In this document: piece after piece, positions 15,136 through 22,673 of the stretch
Numbering within the stretch: position 1 is the stretch's first letter
Layout of the letters: every line of letters begins with the position of its first letter
Program-made: the position numbers and the translations under genes
From: Thermoflexales bacterium
GTDB lineage: Bacteria; Chloroflexota; Anaerolineae; B4-G1
Direction: 5' to 3'
Assembly: GCA_007118795.1 (NCBI GenBank)
Contig: SKQX01000083.1
Location: 1-27,615 of the forward strand
Length of the DNA stretch: 27,615 bases
Notes under the pieces: model-generated
Seen by the model: only the letters and a program-made list of their open reading frames with translations
Databases searched by the model: none
What the model was told of the DNA's origin: nothing

Positions 15136-17185
15136 TGTCGGCGATAGCTGGGGATTGAGCTGCCTGGACTTCGGGCGGGAGACGTGCGGCCACCTTCAGG
15201 CGGCGGAGCGCCGGGAGTGGCTGGTCACCAACGGACTGGGTGGCTACGCTTGCGGCACAGTCGCTAACTTGCTGACCCGGCGGTACCACGGCCTACTGAT
15301 CGCTGCACTTGCTCCACCGCTGGGGCGTACGCTGATGCTCACCAAGCTCGACGAGACGGTTGGCTACGTCGGTCGCGACTATCCGCTGTTCGCCAACCGC
15401 TGGGCCGGGGACGCTCTCGAGCCGACGGGTTTCCAGCACATTGAGTGCTTTCATCTCGAGGGAACCACTCCCGTGTGGACGTTCGCCTGTGCCGACGCGC
15501 TCCTGCGGAAGCGGATCTGGATGGAGGCCGGAGCGAACACCACGTACGTCTGGTACGAACTGGTGCGGGCGTCGGCACCGCTGACCCTCAGCATCAAGGC
15601 GATCGTCAACTACCGGGATCATCATGCGACCACACAAGCCGACGACTGGGCGATGAGGCTGGAGCCTGTGGAAGCGGGCCTGGGCGTGACGGCGTTCGAC
15701 GGTGCCGTGCCGTTCTACCTCCTCAGAGACAAGGGCGACGTTGTGACGAGGCACACTTGGTATCGGGGCTACATGCTGGCGATGGAGGAGGCTCGAGGGC
15801 TGGATGGTCGCGACGACCACCTCTACGCCGGGCGCTTTCAAGCGGAGCTTCGGCCGGGCGACTCGCTGACCATCATCGCTACCACCGAACGTGAGGCTAG
15901 CCTCGACCCCAGGGCTGCCCACGGGAGACGGCAGTCGTATGAGCGACGCCTTCTGGAACGAAGCGATGGCCAGAGGATGCCGGACAATCCGGCCCGGGGT
16001 GTGCCCGATTGGCAGCGCCACCTGGTCCTGGCTGCCGACCAGTTCATCGTGAACCGGGACTCGCTGGAGAGTCCCGACGGACGGACGGTTGTGGCCGGGT
16101 ATCCCTGGTTCGGTGACTGGGGGCGCGACACGATGATCAGCCTTCCGGGTCTGACCCTGACCACGGGGCGTCATGCCGTGGCCGAGCGGATCCTGCGCAC
16201 CTTCAGCCACTTCGTGGACCGAGGGATGGTCCCGAACCGCTTCCCGGACCACGGTGGCAAAACGGAGTATAACACGGCGGACGCGACACTCTGGTACGTC
16301 GAGGCACTGCGGGCCTACGTGGCTGCAACCCAGGACGAATCCCTGGTCCGTGACCTTTTTCCGGTGCTGAGGGGGATCATCGACTGGCACGAGCAGGGTA
16401 CGCGCTTCAACATCGGCCTGGATGCGGACGATGGGCTGCTGTACGCCGGCGAGTCCGGGGTACAGCTGACCTGGATGGATGCGAAGGTCGATGACTGGGT
16501 AGTGACCCCCCGCATCGGCAAGCCGGTGGAGATCAACGCTCTCTGGTACAACGCGCTGCGGATCGCAGCGGATCTCGCCCGGCTTGTCGGCGATCCTTCC
16601 GATTACTATGAGGCTATGGCGGACAGCGCGTGCCGCGGGTTTAGCCGTTTCTGGAACGAAGAGGCTGGCTACTGCTACGACGTCATCGACGGGCCCGATG
16701 GAGACGACCCGGCGCTGCGGCCGAATCAACTGCTCGCCGTGTCCCTGACGCACTGCGCGCTGACTGGGGATCAGCAGAGGGCTGTCGTGGATGTGTGTGC
16801 TCGCGAGTTGCTCACTTCCTACGGGCTGCGCAGCCTTGCGCCCGGTGAGCCGGGTTATGTGGCTTGTTACAGCGGCGATCTCCAGGAGCGGGACGGGGCG
16901 TATCACCAGGGAACCGTCTGGGGCTGGCTGATCGGGCCGTTCGTCGCCGCGCACCTCCGGGTCTACGGAGATCCTGGTCGGGCTGCCTCGTTCCTGGAAC
17001 CCTTTGCTCAGCATCTGAGAGATCATGCTGTCGGCAGCATTAGTGAGATCTTCGATGGTGACCCGCCCTTCACGCCCCGGGGCTGCGTCGCTCAGGCTTG
17101 GAGTGTGGCCGAGGTACTGAGGGCCCTGCAGTTGGTGGAGCGGGCGTTGGCTGAGAGCACGGGTGCTCAGACAGATGAAGGGTAG
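15119..17185 (+). CDS. glycogen debranching enzyme, amylo-alpha-1,6-glucosidase (GH133, archaeal/bacterial GDE type)
   Basis: Removes alpha-1,6 branch stubs of glycogen. It has 688 residues. The N-terminal domain (about 10-230) shows REWLVTNGLGGYACGTVANLLTRRYHGLL, cited here only in part for recognition of the GDE_N domain. The C-terminal (alpha/alpha)6 barrel has WFGDWGRDTMISL near 330, MVPNRFPD, LTWMDAKVDDW, PVEINALWYNAL and YHQGTVWGWLIGPF. I use ATG 15119, which lies 17 bases inside glk in another frame; the ribosome site is weak, and a TTG at 15155 is possible since the family often starts near SCLDFGRE. There is no signal peptide, so it is intracellular. It complements the GH15 enzyme at 6951. 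Confidence 0.92.
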   Translation: MGSVSDVGDSWGLSCLDFGRETCGHLQAAERREWLVTNGLGGYACGTVANLLTRRYHGLLIAALAPPLGRTLMLTKLDETVGYVGRDYPLFANRWAGDALEPTGFQHIECFHLEGTTPVWTFACADALLRKRIWMEAGANTTYVWYELVRASAPLTLSIKAIVNYRDHHATTQADDWAMRLEPVEAGLGVTAFDGAVPFYLLRDKGDVVTRHTWYRGYMLAMEEARGLDGRDDHLYAGRFQAELRPGDSLTIIATTEREASLDPRAAHGRRQSYERRLLERSDGQRMPDNPARGVPDWQRHLVLAADQFIVNRDSLESPDGRTVVAGYPWFGDWGRDTMISLPGLTLTTGRHAVAERILRTFSHFVDRGMVPNRFPDHGGKTEYNTADATLWYVEALRAYVAATQDESLVRDLFPVLRGIIDWHEQGTRFNIGLDADDGLLYAGESGVQLTWMDAKVDDWVVTPRIGKPVEINALWYNALRIAADLARLVGDPSDYYEAMADSACRGFSRFWNEEAGYCYDVIDGPDGDDPALRPNQLLAVSLTHCALTGDQQRAVVDVCARELLTSYGLRSLAPGEPGYVACYSGDLQERDGAYHQGTVWGWLIGPFVAAHLRVYGDPGRAASFLEPFAQHLRDHAVGSISEIFDGDPPFTPRGCVAQAWSVAEVLRALQLVERALAESTGAQTDEG

Positions 17186-17195
17186 TGTGAGCCTG

Positions 17196-17224
17196 CTCCA
17201 ACGGAGTTCCAACCTCCTCCAACG
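17196..17224 (+). repeat. three helically phased TCCAAC direct repeats
   Basis: CTCCAACG (17196-17203), TTCCAACC (17207-17214) and CTCCAACG (17217-17224). The TCCAAC cores start at 17197, 17208 and 17218, so they are 11 and 10 bases apart and lie on the same DNA face. A fourth, shorter CCAAC is at 17241. This looks like an activator-binding array, but no intact gene starts nearby downstream. Confidence 0.5.
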
Positions 17225-17294
17225 AAAGTCAAAGCTTGTGCCAACTGTGCCCGTACATTGGGTCAGTGGTATTCGTGATACACTAAGAGAGTGT

Positions 17295-17304
17295 CTCACG
17301 TGAG
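17295..17304. repeat. 10-bp palindrome CTCACGTGAG
   Basis: A perfect 10-bp palindrome 11 bases after a weak -10-like TACACT (17279-17284), which has TTGGGT (17258-17263) 15 bases upstream. ACACT/AGTGT (17280-17294) also forms a small inverted repeat. It could be a leftover operator/promoter of the decayed flavoprotein gene downstream. Confidence 0.3.
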
Positions 17305-17400
17305 GTCACGTTGCCTCCGAGCAGTCAACGGTACGTTGTGCAACCCGGGTGCCAGCTCGTCGTCAGGGGACGAGGCCCGGGGGGCTGCTTTGGCGGGCAG

Positions 17401-18050
17401 GTTCTGTCCCACACGGCCGCCGATACCGCGGAAGCCGTGATGGAGATTCTGCGCGAGGACGGCGTTGATATCGCACTGTAAGCCGAGGCGGGCCGCGTGG
17501 AAGAGAAGGCGGAAAGTTACGTCCATCTACACGTCAAGGTGTCCGGTGGCGAACGGGTGCTGAACGGATCCCACCTGCTGTTGGCGGTTGGGCGAGGGCT
17601 CAACACCAACGGTCTCAACGCAGAGTCAACGGACATGCAGACGGATCGGCGGGGGACATTGTGGTGAACGAGCGGCTGGAGACCAACATGCTAGGCATTT
17701 ACGTCCAGTGCGACGGGAAGGGCGGCCCGAACTTCACTCACGTATCGTGTGACGACTACCGCATTGTGCGGGAGAATCTCTTACATGGTGGGGACGAGAC
17801 CGCCGGAGACCGTGTTCTGACTCACACCGTGCTCATCGATCCCCACTTGGGAGGGGTCGGTATGACCGAGAGGATGGCTCGAGCACAGGATGAGATATTC
17901 GTGTAGCGACGATGCCCATGAGCTGCGTGGCGCGCGCTAGAGGTGGACGGATCACGTGGTCTGATGAGGGCCTGGTGCGATGCTGAGACCGGTCGGATCT
18001 TGGGGGTGGCCGTAATGGGTGGCGATGATGGGAGGCTGGCCCTACACAGC
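17401..18050 (+). pseudogene. decayed mercuric-reductase-like pyridine nucleotide-disulfide oxidoreductase
   Basis: Fragments in shifting frames follow the C-terminal two thirds of a MerA-like class I flavoprotein. In order: AVMEILREDGVDI (17434 on), GERVLNGSHLLLAVGRGLNT (to about 17600), the FAD-binding-like region VNERLETNMLGIYVQCDG (17664 on), FTHVSCDDYRIVRENLL, DPHLGGVGMTE, MPMSCVARA (near 17912) and DAETGRILGVAVMGGDD (about 17985-18040). Lesions are a TAA at 17479, a one-base loss near 17656, a TAG at 17904 and at least two compensating indels between 17904 and 17945. The N-terminal FAD motif and redox CxxxxC are absent. The intact protein would have been a NAD(P)H-dependent disulfide or metal reductase. 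Confidence 0.8.
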
Positions 18051-18078
18051 GCCGCGCGATGGTCTGTACCCCCATCCG

Positions 18079-18228
18079 ACCCTGGCACTGCCGAAGACCG
18101 GCCTGCGCCCCATCTCCGGGGACCTGCATCTGGGCGACATCGGCATTCCACCGGAGGTTTATCAGGCCCTGGGACTCTCGTTTGTGTGGCCATGCATGGA
18201 CCGGTACTGCATCAGGTTGAACGTGTGA
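18079..18228 (+). pseudogene. fragment resembling NAD(P)H-hydrate epimerase (YjeF_N) C-terminal part
   Basis: The reading TLALPKTGL ... GDLHLGDIGIPPEVYQALGL (18079 to about 18180) resembles the end of YjeF_N domains, where an LPKxGL strand is followed by a VADIGIPPE strand. That enzyme epimerises damaged, hydrated NAD(P)H. The rest of the domain is absent: upstream is the decayed flavoprotein in other frames, and the remaining codons to the stop at 18226-18228 do not match the family. The assignment rests on one short segment. Confidence 0.4.
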
Positions 18229-18320
18229 CTGTGTCGGCGTAAGGCGGGGGTGCGCTAAAATGGCAGCCCCCGCAAGTGTGGCGGCCTGGACCTCCAAGCG
18301 GTGCACCAGAGGGAGAGAAG

Positions 18321-18920
18321 ATGACAGACTGTGCCTGGATTACCACGATAGCTGAGAGTGACGCGAGCGGCGAGTTGGCTCAGGCCTACGCAGCGTGTGC
18401 CGACGCCAGCTCGGGGCAGGTGGCGCACATCATGAAGGTGCACAGTCTGAGCCCACAGGCCATGGTGGCACACCGTGCTCTTTACCGGACGCTTATGTTC
18501 GGCCCGTCGCCTCTGCGCCGGTATCAGCGCGAGATGATCGGTGTAGTGGTGGCGACGTTGATGGATTGTCACTACTGAGTGACGCACCATGGAGAGTCTC
18601 TCCGTCGCCTGATCAAGGATGAGGAGTTGGTCGTCCAACTCCGGCAGGATTTCACCCAGGCCTCTCTGGGGGAGGCGGACCGGACGATGCTTGATTACGT
18701 GGCCAAGCTGGCGAAAACGCCGCCGGCAGTGGCCGAGGCGGACGTCGACGCTCTGCGGGAGGTCGGATTCTCCGACCGAGCGATCCTCGATGTGGTACAG
18801 ATCACGGCGTATTTTGGCTTCGTGACTCGTTTGGCGGAGGGACTGGGGGTGAGGCTGGAGGACGATTGGCCGTTCCAGAAAGGCCCCCCTTGTGAGGCTT
18901 CGTCGAGTGGAGCGGAGTGA
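18321..18920 (+). CDS. AhpD-like peroxidase-related protein, probable selenoprotein (Sec at in-frame TGA 18576-18578)
   Basis: A carboxymuconolactone decarboxylase/AhpD-fold protein of the uncharacterised peroxidase-related group, expected to reduce peroxides with a redox pair. ATG 18321 follows AGAGGGAGAGAAG. Read through the TGA it has 199 residues: ILKVHS-like IMKVHSLSP (37-45), LYRTLMFGPSPL (54-65), REMIGVVV, then D82-C83-H84-Y85-TGA86-V87-T88-H89-H90-G91. E71, C83, position 86 and H90 have exactly the spacing of E118, C130, C133 and H137 of Mycobacterium tuberculosis AhpD. The TGA therefore replaces the second active-site Cys. The downstream frame stays open for 113 codons with family features (DRTMLDYVAKLAKTP, FSDRAILDVVQITAYF). 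A SECIS-like hairpin follows the TGA. The alternative is a Cys-to-stop mutation of a dying gene. Confidence 0.85.
18579..18608 (+). promoter_or_regulatory. candidate bacterial SECIS element
   Basis: Immediately after the TGA: a lower stem GTGAC (18579-18583) with GTCGC (18604-18608) containing one G-U pair, a 7-base 5' bulge ending in T18590, and an upper stem GGAGA (18591-18595) with TCTCC (18599-18603) closed by loop GTC. The loop starts 18 bases after the TGA and begins with GU, as bacterial SECIS elements require. With the closing A-T pair it reads AGTCT, close to the AGGUCU loop of E. coli fdhF. Inferred by eye, without energy calculation. Confidence 0.65.
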
Positions 18921-19046
18921 GGCGGGGAATAAGAGGAGAGCCCCGGCCGAAGCTAAGCCATCGGCGTGGCATGGGTGGGCGAACTGGAATGGGGCGGAAC
19001 GTGACCGTCGGTGGAGGACGAGCGACAAGAAAAGGGGGATACCAGT

Positions 19047-21821
19047 ATGACGAAACTGCATCAGCTCGCGGAGCTTGGGCAGGCGATCTGGCTTGATTAC
19101 ATCCGCCGGTCGTTCATCAAGGACGGGGATCTGCAGGATCTCGTCGACGATGGCCTGCGGGGGTTGACGTCGAATCCTTCCATCTTCGAGAAGGCCATCT
19201 CCGGAAGCGACGATTACGATGACGACTTGTTGCGCCTGAGTGCGAGAGGCAAGTCGCCTCAAGGGATCTACGAAGCGCTAGCTATCAAAGACATTCAGCT
19301 GGCGGCTGACGTGCTGCGTCCGGTCCACAATGAGACAGATGGCGACGATGGGTACGTCAGTCTAGAGGTCAGTCCCGAGCTGGCGCACGATGCCGACGGA
19401 ACCATTGGGGAGGCGCGGCGTCTTTTCCAGGCCGTTGGCCGGCCGAATGTGATGATCAAGGTGCCGGCTACTCCGCAAGGTGTTGGCGCGATGGAAACGC
19501 TGGTCGGCGAGGGCATAAACGTGAACGCCACTCTTATGTTCTCCCTCGATCAGTATGACGCCGTGTCCGAAGCATACATCTCGGGGCTGGAGAGGCTGGA
19601 GGCCGCGGGCGGCGACCTGAGAGCCGTGGCATCCGTGGCCTCGTTTTTCGTCAGTCGGATGGACGTGAAGGTCGATCGACTGTTGGACGGCATTGGTACG
19701 CCGCCAGCTGAGGAGCTCAAAGGAACTGCTGGCATCGCCAATGCGAAGATGGCCTATCAACGGTTTAAGGCTGTCTTCAGTGGCGAGCGCTGGGAGCGTC
19801 TGGCGGCCGGGGGGGCGCGTCTACAGCGGGTCCTGTGGGCCAGCACCAGCACCAAGAACCCAGCTTACTCTGATACGCTGTATCCGGACAATCTCATTGG
19901 CCCGCACACGGTCAACACGCTGCCGCCCTCCACACTGAGGGCCTTTCGCGATCACGGCACCGTCGCCCTGACCTTGGAGAAGGAGCTTCTGGCCGAGCAG
20001 GCCAGGCTGGAGAATCTGGAAGACTTGGGGATCGACCTCGACCGCGTCACCGCTGACCTGTTGACGGAGGGCGTCGAGAAGTTCGCCAGACCGTTCTCGG
20101 ATTTGATGGAGAGCATTGCCCGGAAGGTGGAGGAGCTTGAACCCAAGTTGCCCAGGGTGGAGAGTCGGCTGGGCAGAAGCGAGAGTACCGTGAGCCGAGC
20201 CCTGGAAGAGATGACCGAGCAGAACATTATGGGACGGATCTGGTGCCACGATCACACGGTGTGGAAGCCCGAAGCCGAGGAGATTGTCAACCGGCTGGGC
20301 TGGCTACACATTGGGCGGGCGATGAAGGAGGCCCTACCTCGCCTGAATGCGCTGGTGGAAGACGTGCTCAGCGACGGTTACACGCATGCGCTCCTCCTCG
20401 GGATGGGGGGATCCAGCCGCGCTCCCGACGTATTTCGGCGGACATTTGGCGTTCGGCAGGGGTTCCTGGATCTATCCGTGCTTGATAGCACCGATCCGGG
20501 GGCCGTACTTGCGCATCTTGAGGGGCTTGACCTGAAGCGGTCGCTCTTCATCGTCGCCAGCAAGTCGGGGACGACCGTGGAGACGCTCTCTTTCCTCCGG
20601 TTCTTCTACAATCGCGTCCTACAGATGGTGGGGCGGGAACGGGCTGGGGAGCACTTCCTGGCGATAACGGATCCCAACAGCCCCTTGGCCGATATATCTC
20701 GGGAGTACAGCTTCCGATGGCTCTTCGAGAATGACCCGGCTGTCGGAGGGCGCTACTCGGCCCTTTCCTACTTCGGGCTAGTGCCGGCGGCACTGGTGGG
20801 TATGGACGTCGAGAGGCTTCTGGACAGCGCGCTGACCATAGCTGGGGCATGTGATGGGGCGGTCGAAGCGAAGGATAGCCCATGTGCCCGGTTGGGCGTG
20901 ATGCTGGCCGAACTAGCGAAGGCCGGTCGCGACAAGGCCACCTTTGCCATCTCCCCCGAGCTGGCCAGCTTCGGCGACTGGGTCGAGCAGCTGATCGCGG
21001 AGAGCACGGGCAAGTCCGGCACGGGGATTCTCCCGGTGGTCGGAGAACCGTTGGGCCCCCCCGATCTCTATGCTGGTGATCGCCAGTTCATCTATCTCCG
21101 GCTCACCGGTGACCAGACTTATGATGCGCCGGTTGCAGAGCTGGAGGCGGCAGCCCATCCGGTCATCCGACTGCATCTGGATGACCCGTATGACCTCGGC
21201 GAGCAGCTCTTCCTCTGGGAGATGGCGGTTGCTGTGGCTGGTCATCGCCTGGAGATCCATCCCTTCAACCAGCCCAACGTGGAGTCGGCCAAGTCGCAGG
21301 CCCGCCGTCTGATGGAGCGCTACCGTGAGAAAGGTGAACTCCCGCGGGTTGAGTCATTCCCGCCAGATGCTGAGCTCCTGCACGATTTCATCAGCCGGGC
21401 CCCGGCCGGAGGGAGTCCATCCGCGAACTCCGAGCGGAGCTATATCGCACTGCAGGCCTACGTTCCCCCCACGGGGCGCACCGATGCGACTCTTCTAGCG
21501 CTTCGTACGGCGCTTCGTGATCGTTATTGGTTGGCGACGACCGCCGGATATGGACCTAGCTTCCTCCATTCCACCGGTCAGCTTTACAAGGGGGATGCCG
21601 GAAATGGCTTATTCATCCAGCTCACGGCCGACCCCGTGCGCGATCTCGACATCCCCGATGAGATCGGGTCTGAAGCGTCGACCATCACGTTCGGGGTATT
21701 GGAGAAAGCCCAGGCCCTGGGAGACTGGCAGGCGATGCAGGAGGCCGGGCGCCGCGTGATCGGTTTCCATCTGGGTGCGGATGTGATCGGAAGTCTGAAC
21801 CGGCTTGTGGAGGAACTGTAG
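19047..21821 (+). CDS. bifunctional transaldolase / glucose-6-phosphate isomerase
   Basis: A natural fusion of two sugar-phosphate enzymes, 924 residues. Residues about 1-365 are transaldolase: WLDYIRRSF, LTSNPSIFEKAI, K138 in NVMIKVPAT as the Schiff-base lysine, GINVNATLMFS, and SFFVSRMDVKVD. Residues about 385-924 are phosphoglucose isomerase of the type found in such fusions: LLLGMGGSSRAPDVF near 450, SKSGTTVET near 505, a long middle part with GKSGTGILPVV, and HPFNQPNVESAK near 747. It would connect glucose-6-phosphate, fructose-6-phosphate and the non-oxidative pentose phosphate pathway in one polypeptide. ATG 19047 is preceded by AAAGGGGGA. rpiA and rpe follow on the same strand, so this is a pentose phosphate block. 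Confidence 0.95.
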   Translation: MTKLHQLAELGQAIWLDYIRRSFIKDGDLQDLVDDGLRGLTSNPSIFEKAISGSDDYDDDLLRLSARGKSPQGIYEALAIKDIQLAADVLRPVHNETDGDDGYVSLEVSPELAHDADGTIGEARRLFQAVGRPNVMIKVPATPQGVGAMETLVGEGINVNATLMFSLDQYDAVSEAYISGLERLEAAGGDLRAVASVASFFVSRMDVKVDRLLDGIGTPPAEELKGTAGIANAKMAYQRFKAVFSGERWERLAAGGARLQRVLWASTSTKNPAYSDTLYPDNLIGPHTVNTLPPSTLRAFRDHGTVALTLEKELLAEQARLENLEDLGIDLDRVTADLLTEGVEKFARPFSDLMESIARKVEELEPKLPRVESRLGRSESTVSRALEEMTEQNIMGRIWCHDHTVWKPEAEEIVNRLGWLHIGRAMKEALPRLNALVEDVLSDGYTHALLLGMGGSSRAPDVFRRTFGVRQGFLDLSVLDSTDPGAVLAHLEGLDLKRSLFIVASKSGTTVETLSFLRFFYNRVLQMVGRERAGEHFLAITDPNSPLADISREYSFRWLFENDPAVGGRYSALSYFGLVPAALVGMDVERLLDSALTIAGACDGAVEAKDSPCARLGVMLAELAKAGRDKATFAISPELASFGDWVEQLIAESTGKSGTGILPVVGEPLGPPDLYAGDRQFIYLRLTGDQTYDAPVAELEAAAHPVIRLHLDDPYDLGEQLFLWEMAVAVAGHRLEIHPFNQPNVESAKSQARRLMERYREKGELPRVESFPPDAELLHDFISRAPAGGSPSANSERSYIALQAYVPPTGRTDATLLALRTALRDRYWLATTAGYGPSFLHSTGQLYKGDAGNGLFIQLTADPVRDLDIPDEIGSEASTITFGVLEKAQALGDWQAMQEAGRRVIGFHLGADVIGSLNRLVEEL

Positions 21822-21966
21822 AGGGCTGGACGAGACCAGGACTGGCTCAGCGGCCAGTGGCCCGTCGATGGGGCTCGAGGCTCTATGGTGATGGTAGCCA
21901 CGCAGGCGGCTGCCTGGGGGACCGAGGCCGGTGGGCTAGCACTCGAGGAATGGGAGAGGAATCTAG

Positions 21967-22662
21967 ATGGAGATCGCACAACTGAAACGGGCGGCTGGTG
22001 AGCGCGCTGTCGAGTTTGTGGAGTCGGGGATGATTGTGGGTCTGGGGCACGGCAGTACGGCCATCCACGCCCTGCACCGCATCGCTGATCGGCTGAAGGT
22101 TCAGGAGCTTCGTGACGTCCTCGGCATACCAACCTCGACCCAGGTGGAGGCCGACGCGCGGAGTCTCGGGATACCTCTGACTACGATGAACGAACATCCA
22201 GTGATCGATGTGACCATCGACGGCGCCGACGAGATCGACGCGGCGCTAAACCTGATCAAGGGTGGAGGGGGAGCGCTCCTGCGCGAGAAGATCGTGGCCC
22301 AGGCGACGCGTCGCCAGATCATCGTCGTCGACGAGACGAAACTCTCTCCAACTCTAGGGATCCGTTGGCCGTTGCCGGTAGAGGTCACCTCCTTCGGTCG
22401 GGTCTCCCAAGAGAGGTTCCTGAAGTCGCTTGGGGCGCGCGTGGCCCTCCGCGTGGGCGAGGATGGATCTGGTTTCCGGACCGATCAGGGTAACGAGATT
22501 CTAGATTGCGACTTCGGTGCTATATCGAACCCGGAACAGCTGGCTGCTCGTCTTGACGGGCGGGCCGGGATCGTGGAGCACGGTCTGTTCCTCGGTCTGG
22601 TGTCCGACGTGATCGTCGGTACCGCAGAGGGCATTCGACACCTGATGCGTCACGACATCTAA
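21967..22662 (+). CDS. rpiA: ribose-5-phosphate isomerase A
   Basis: Interconverts ribose-5-phosphate and ribulose-5-phosphate. The 231-residue protein has the family order: MIVGLGHGSTA (22-32), GIPTSTQ, TIDGADEID with the catalytic Asp pair, IKGGGGALLREKIVA with the catalytic Glu and Lys, and EHGLFLGLVSDVIVG near the end. The phosphate-loop motif is usually GxGTGST; here His28 replaces the Thr. ATG 21967 follows GAGAGGAATC. It is 145 bases after the transaldolase/isomerase gene and 11 bases before rpe, so it is very likely co-transcribed with rpe. Confidence 0.95.
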   Translation: MEIAQLKRAAGERAVEFVESGMIVGLGHGSTAIHALHRIADRLKVQELRDVLGIPTSTQVEADARSLGIPLTTMNEHPVIDVTIDGADEIDAALNLIKGGGGALLREKIVAQATRRQIIVVDETKLSPTLGIRWPLPVEVTSFGRVSQERFLKSLGARVALRVGEDGSGFRTDQGNEILDCDFGAISNPEQLAARLDGRAGIVEHGLFLGLVSDVIVGTAEGIRHLMRHDI

Positions 22663-22673
22663 AGGAGATCTCC

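Noticed and set aside
15293..17299. A 668-codon open frame on the minus strand opposite the debranching enzyme gene
   Set aside because: It mirrors the codon pattern of the high-GC plus-strand gene, resembles no protein family, and the plus-strand product is unmistakable.
18276..18578. Treating the peroxidase-related gene as two separate genes or a simple pseudogene
   Set aside because: The TGA sits precisely at the catalytic Cys codon, no other lesion exists, and a SECIS-like hairpin follows; two independent genes would each be half a domain.
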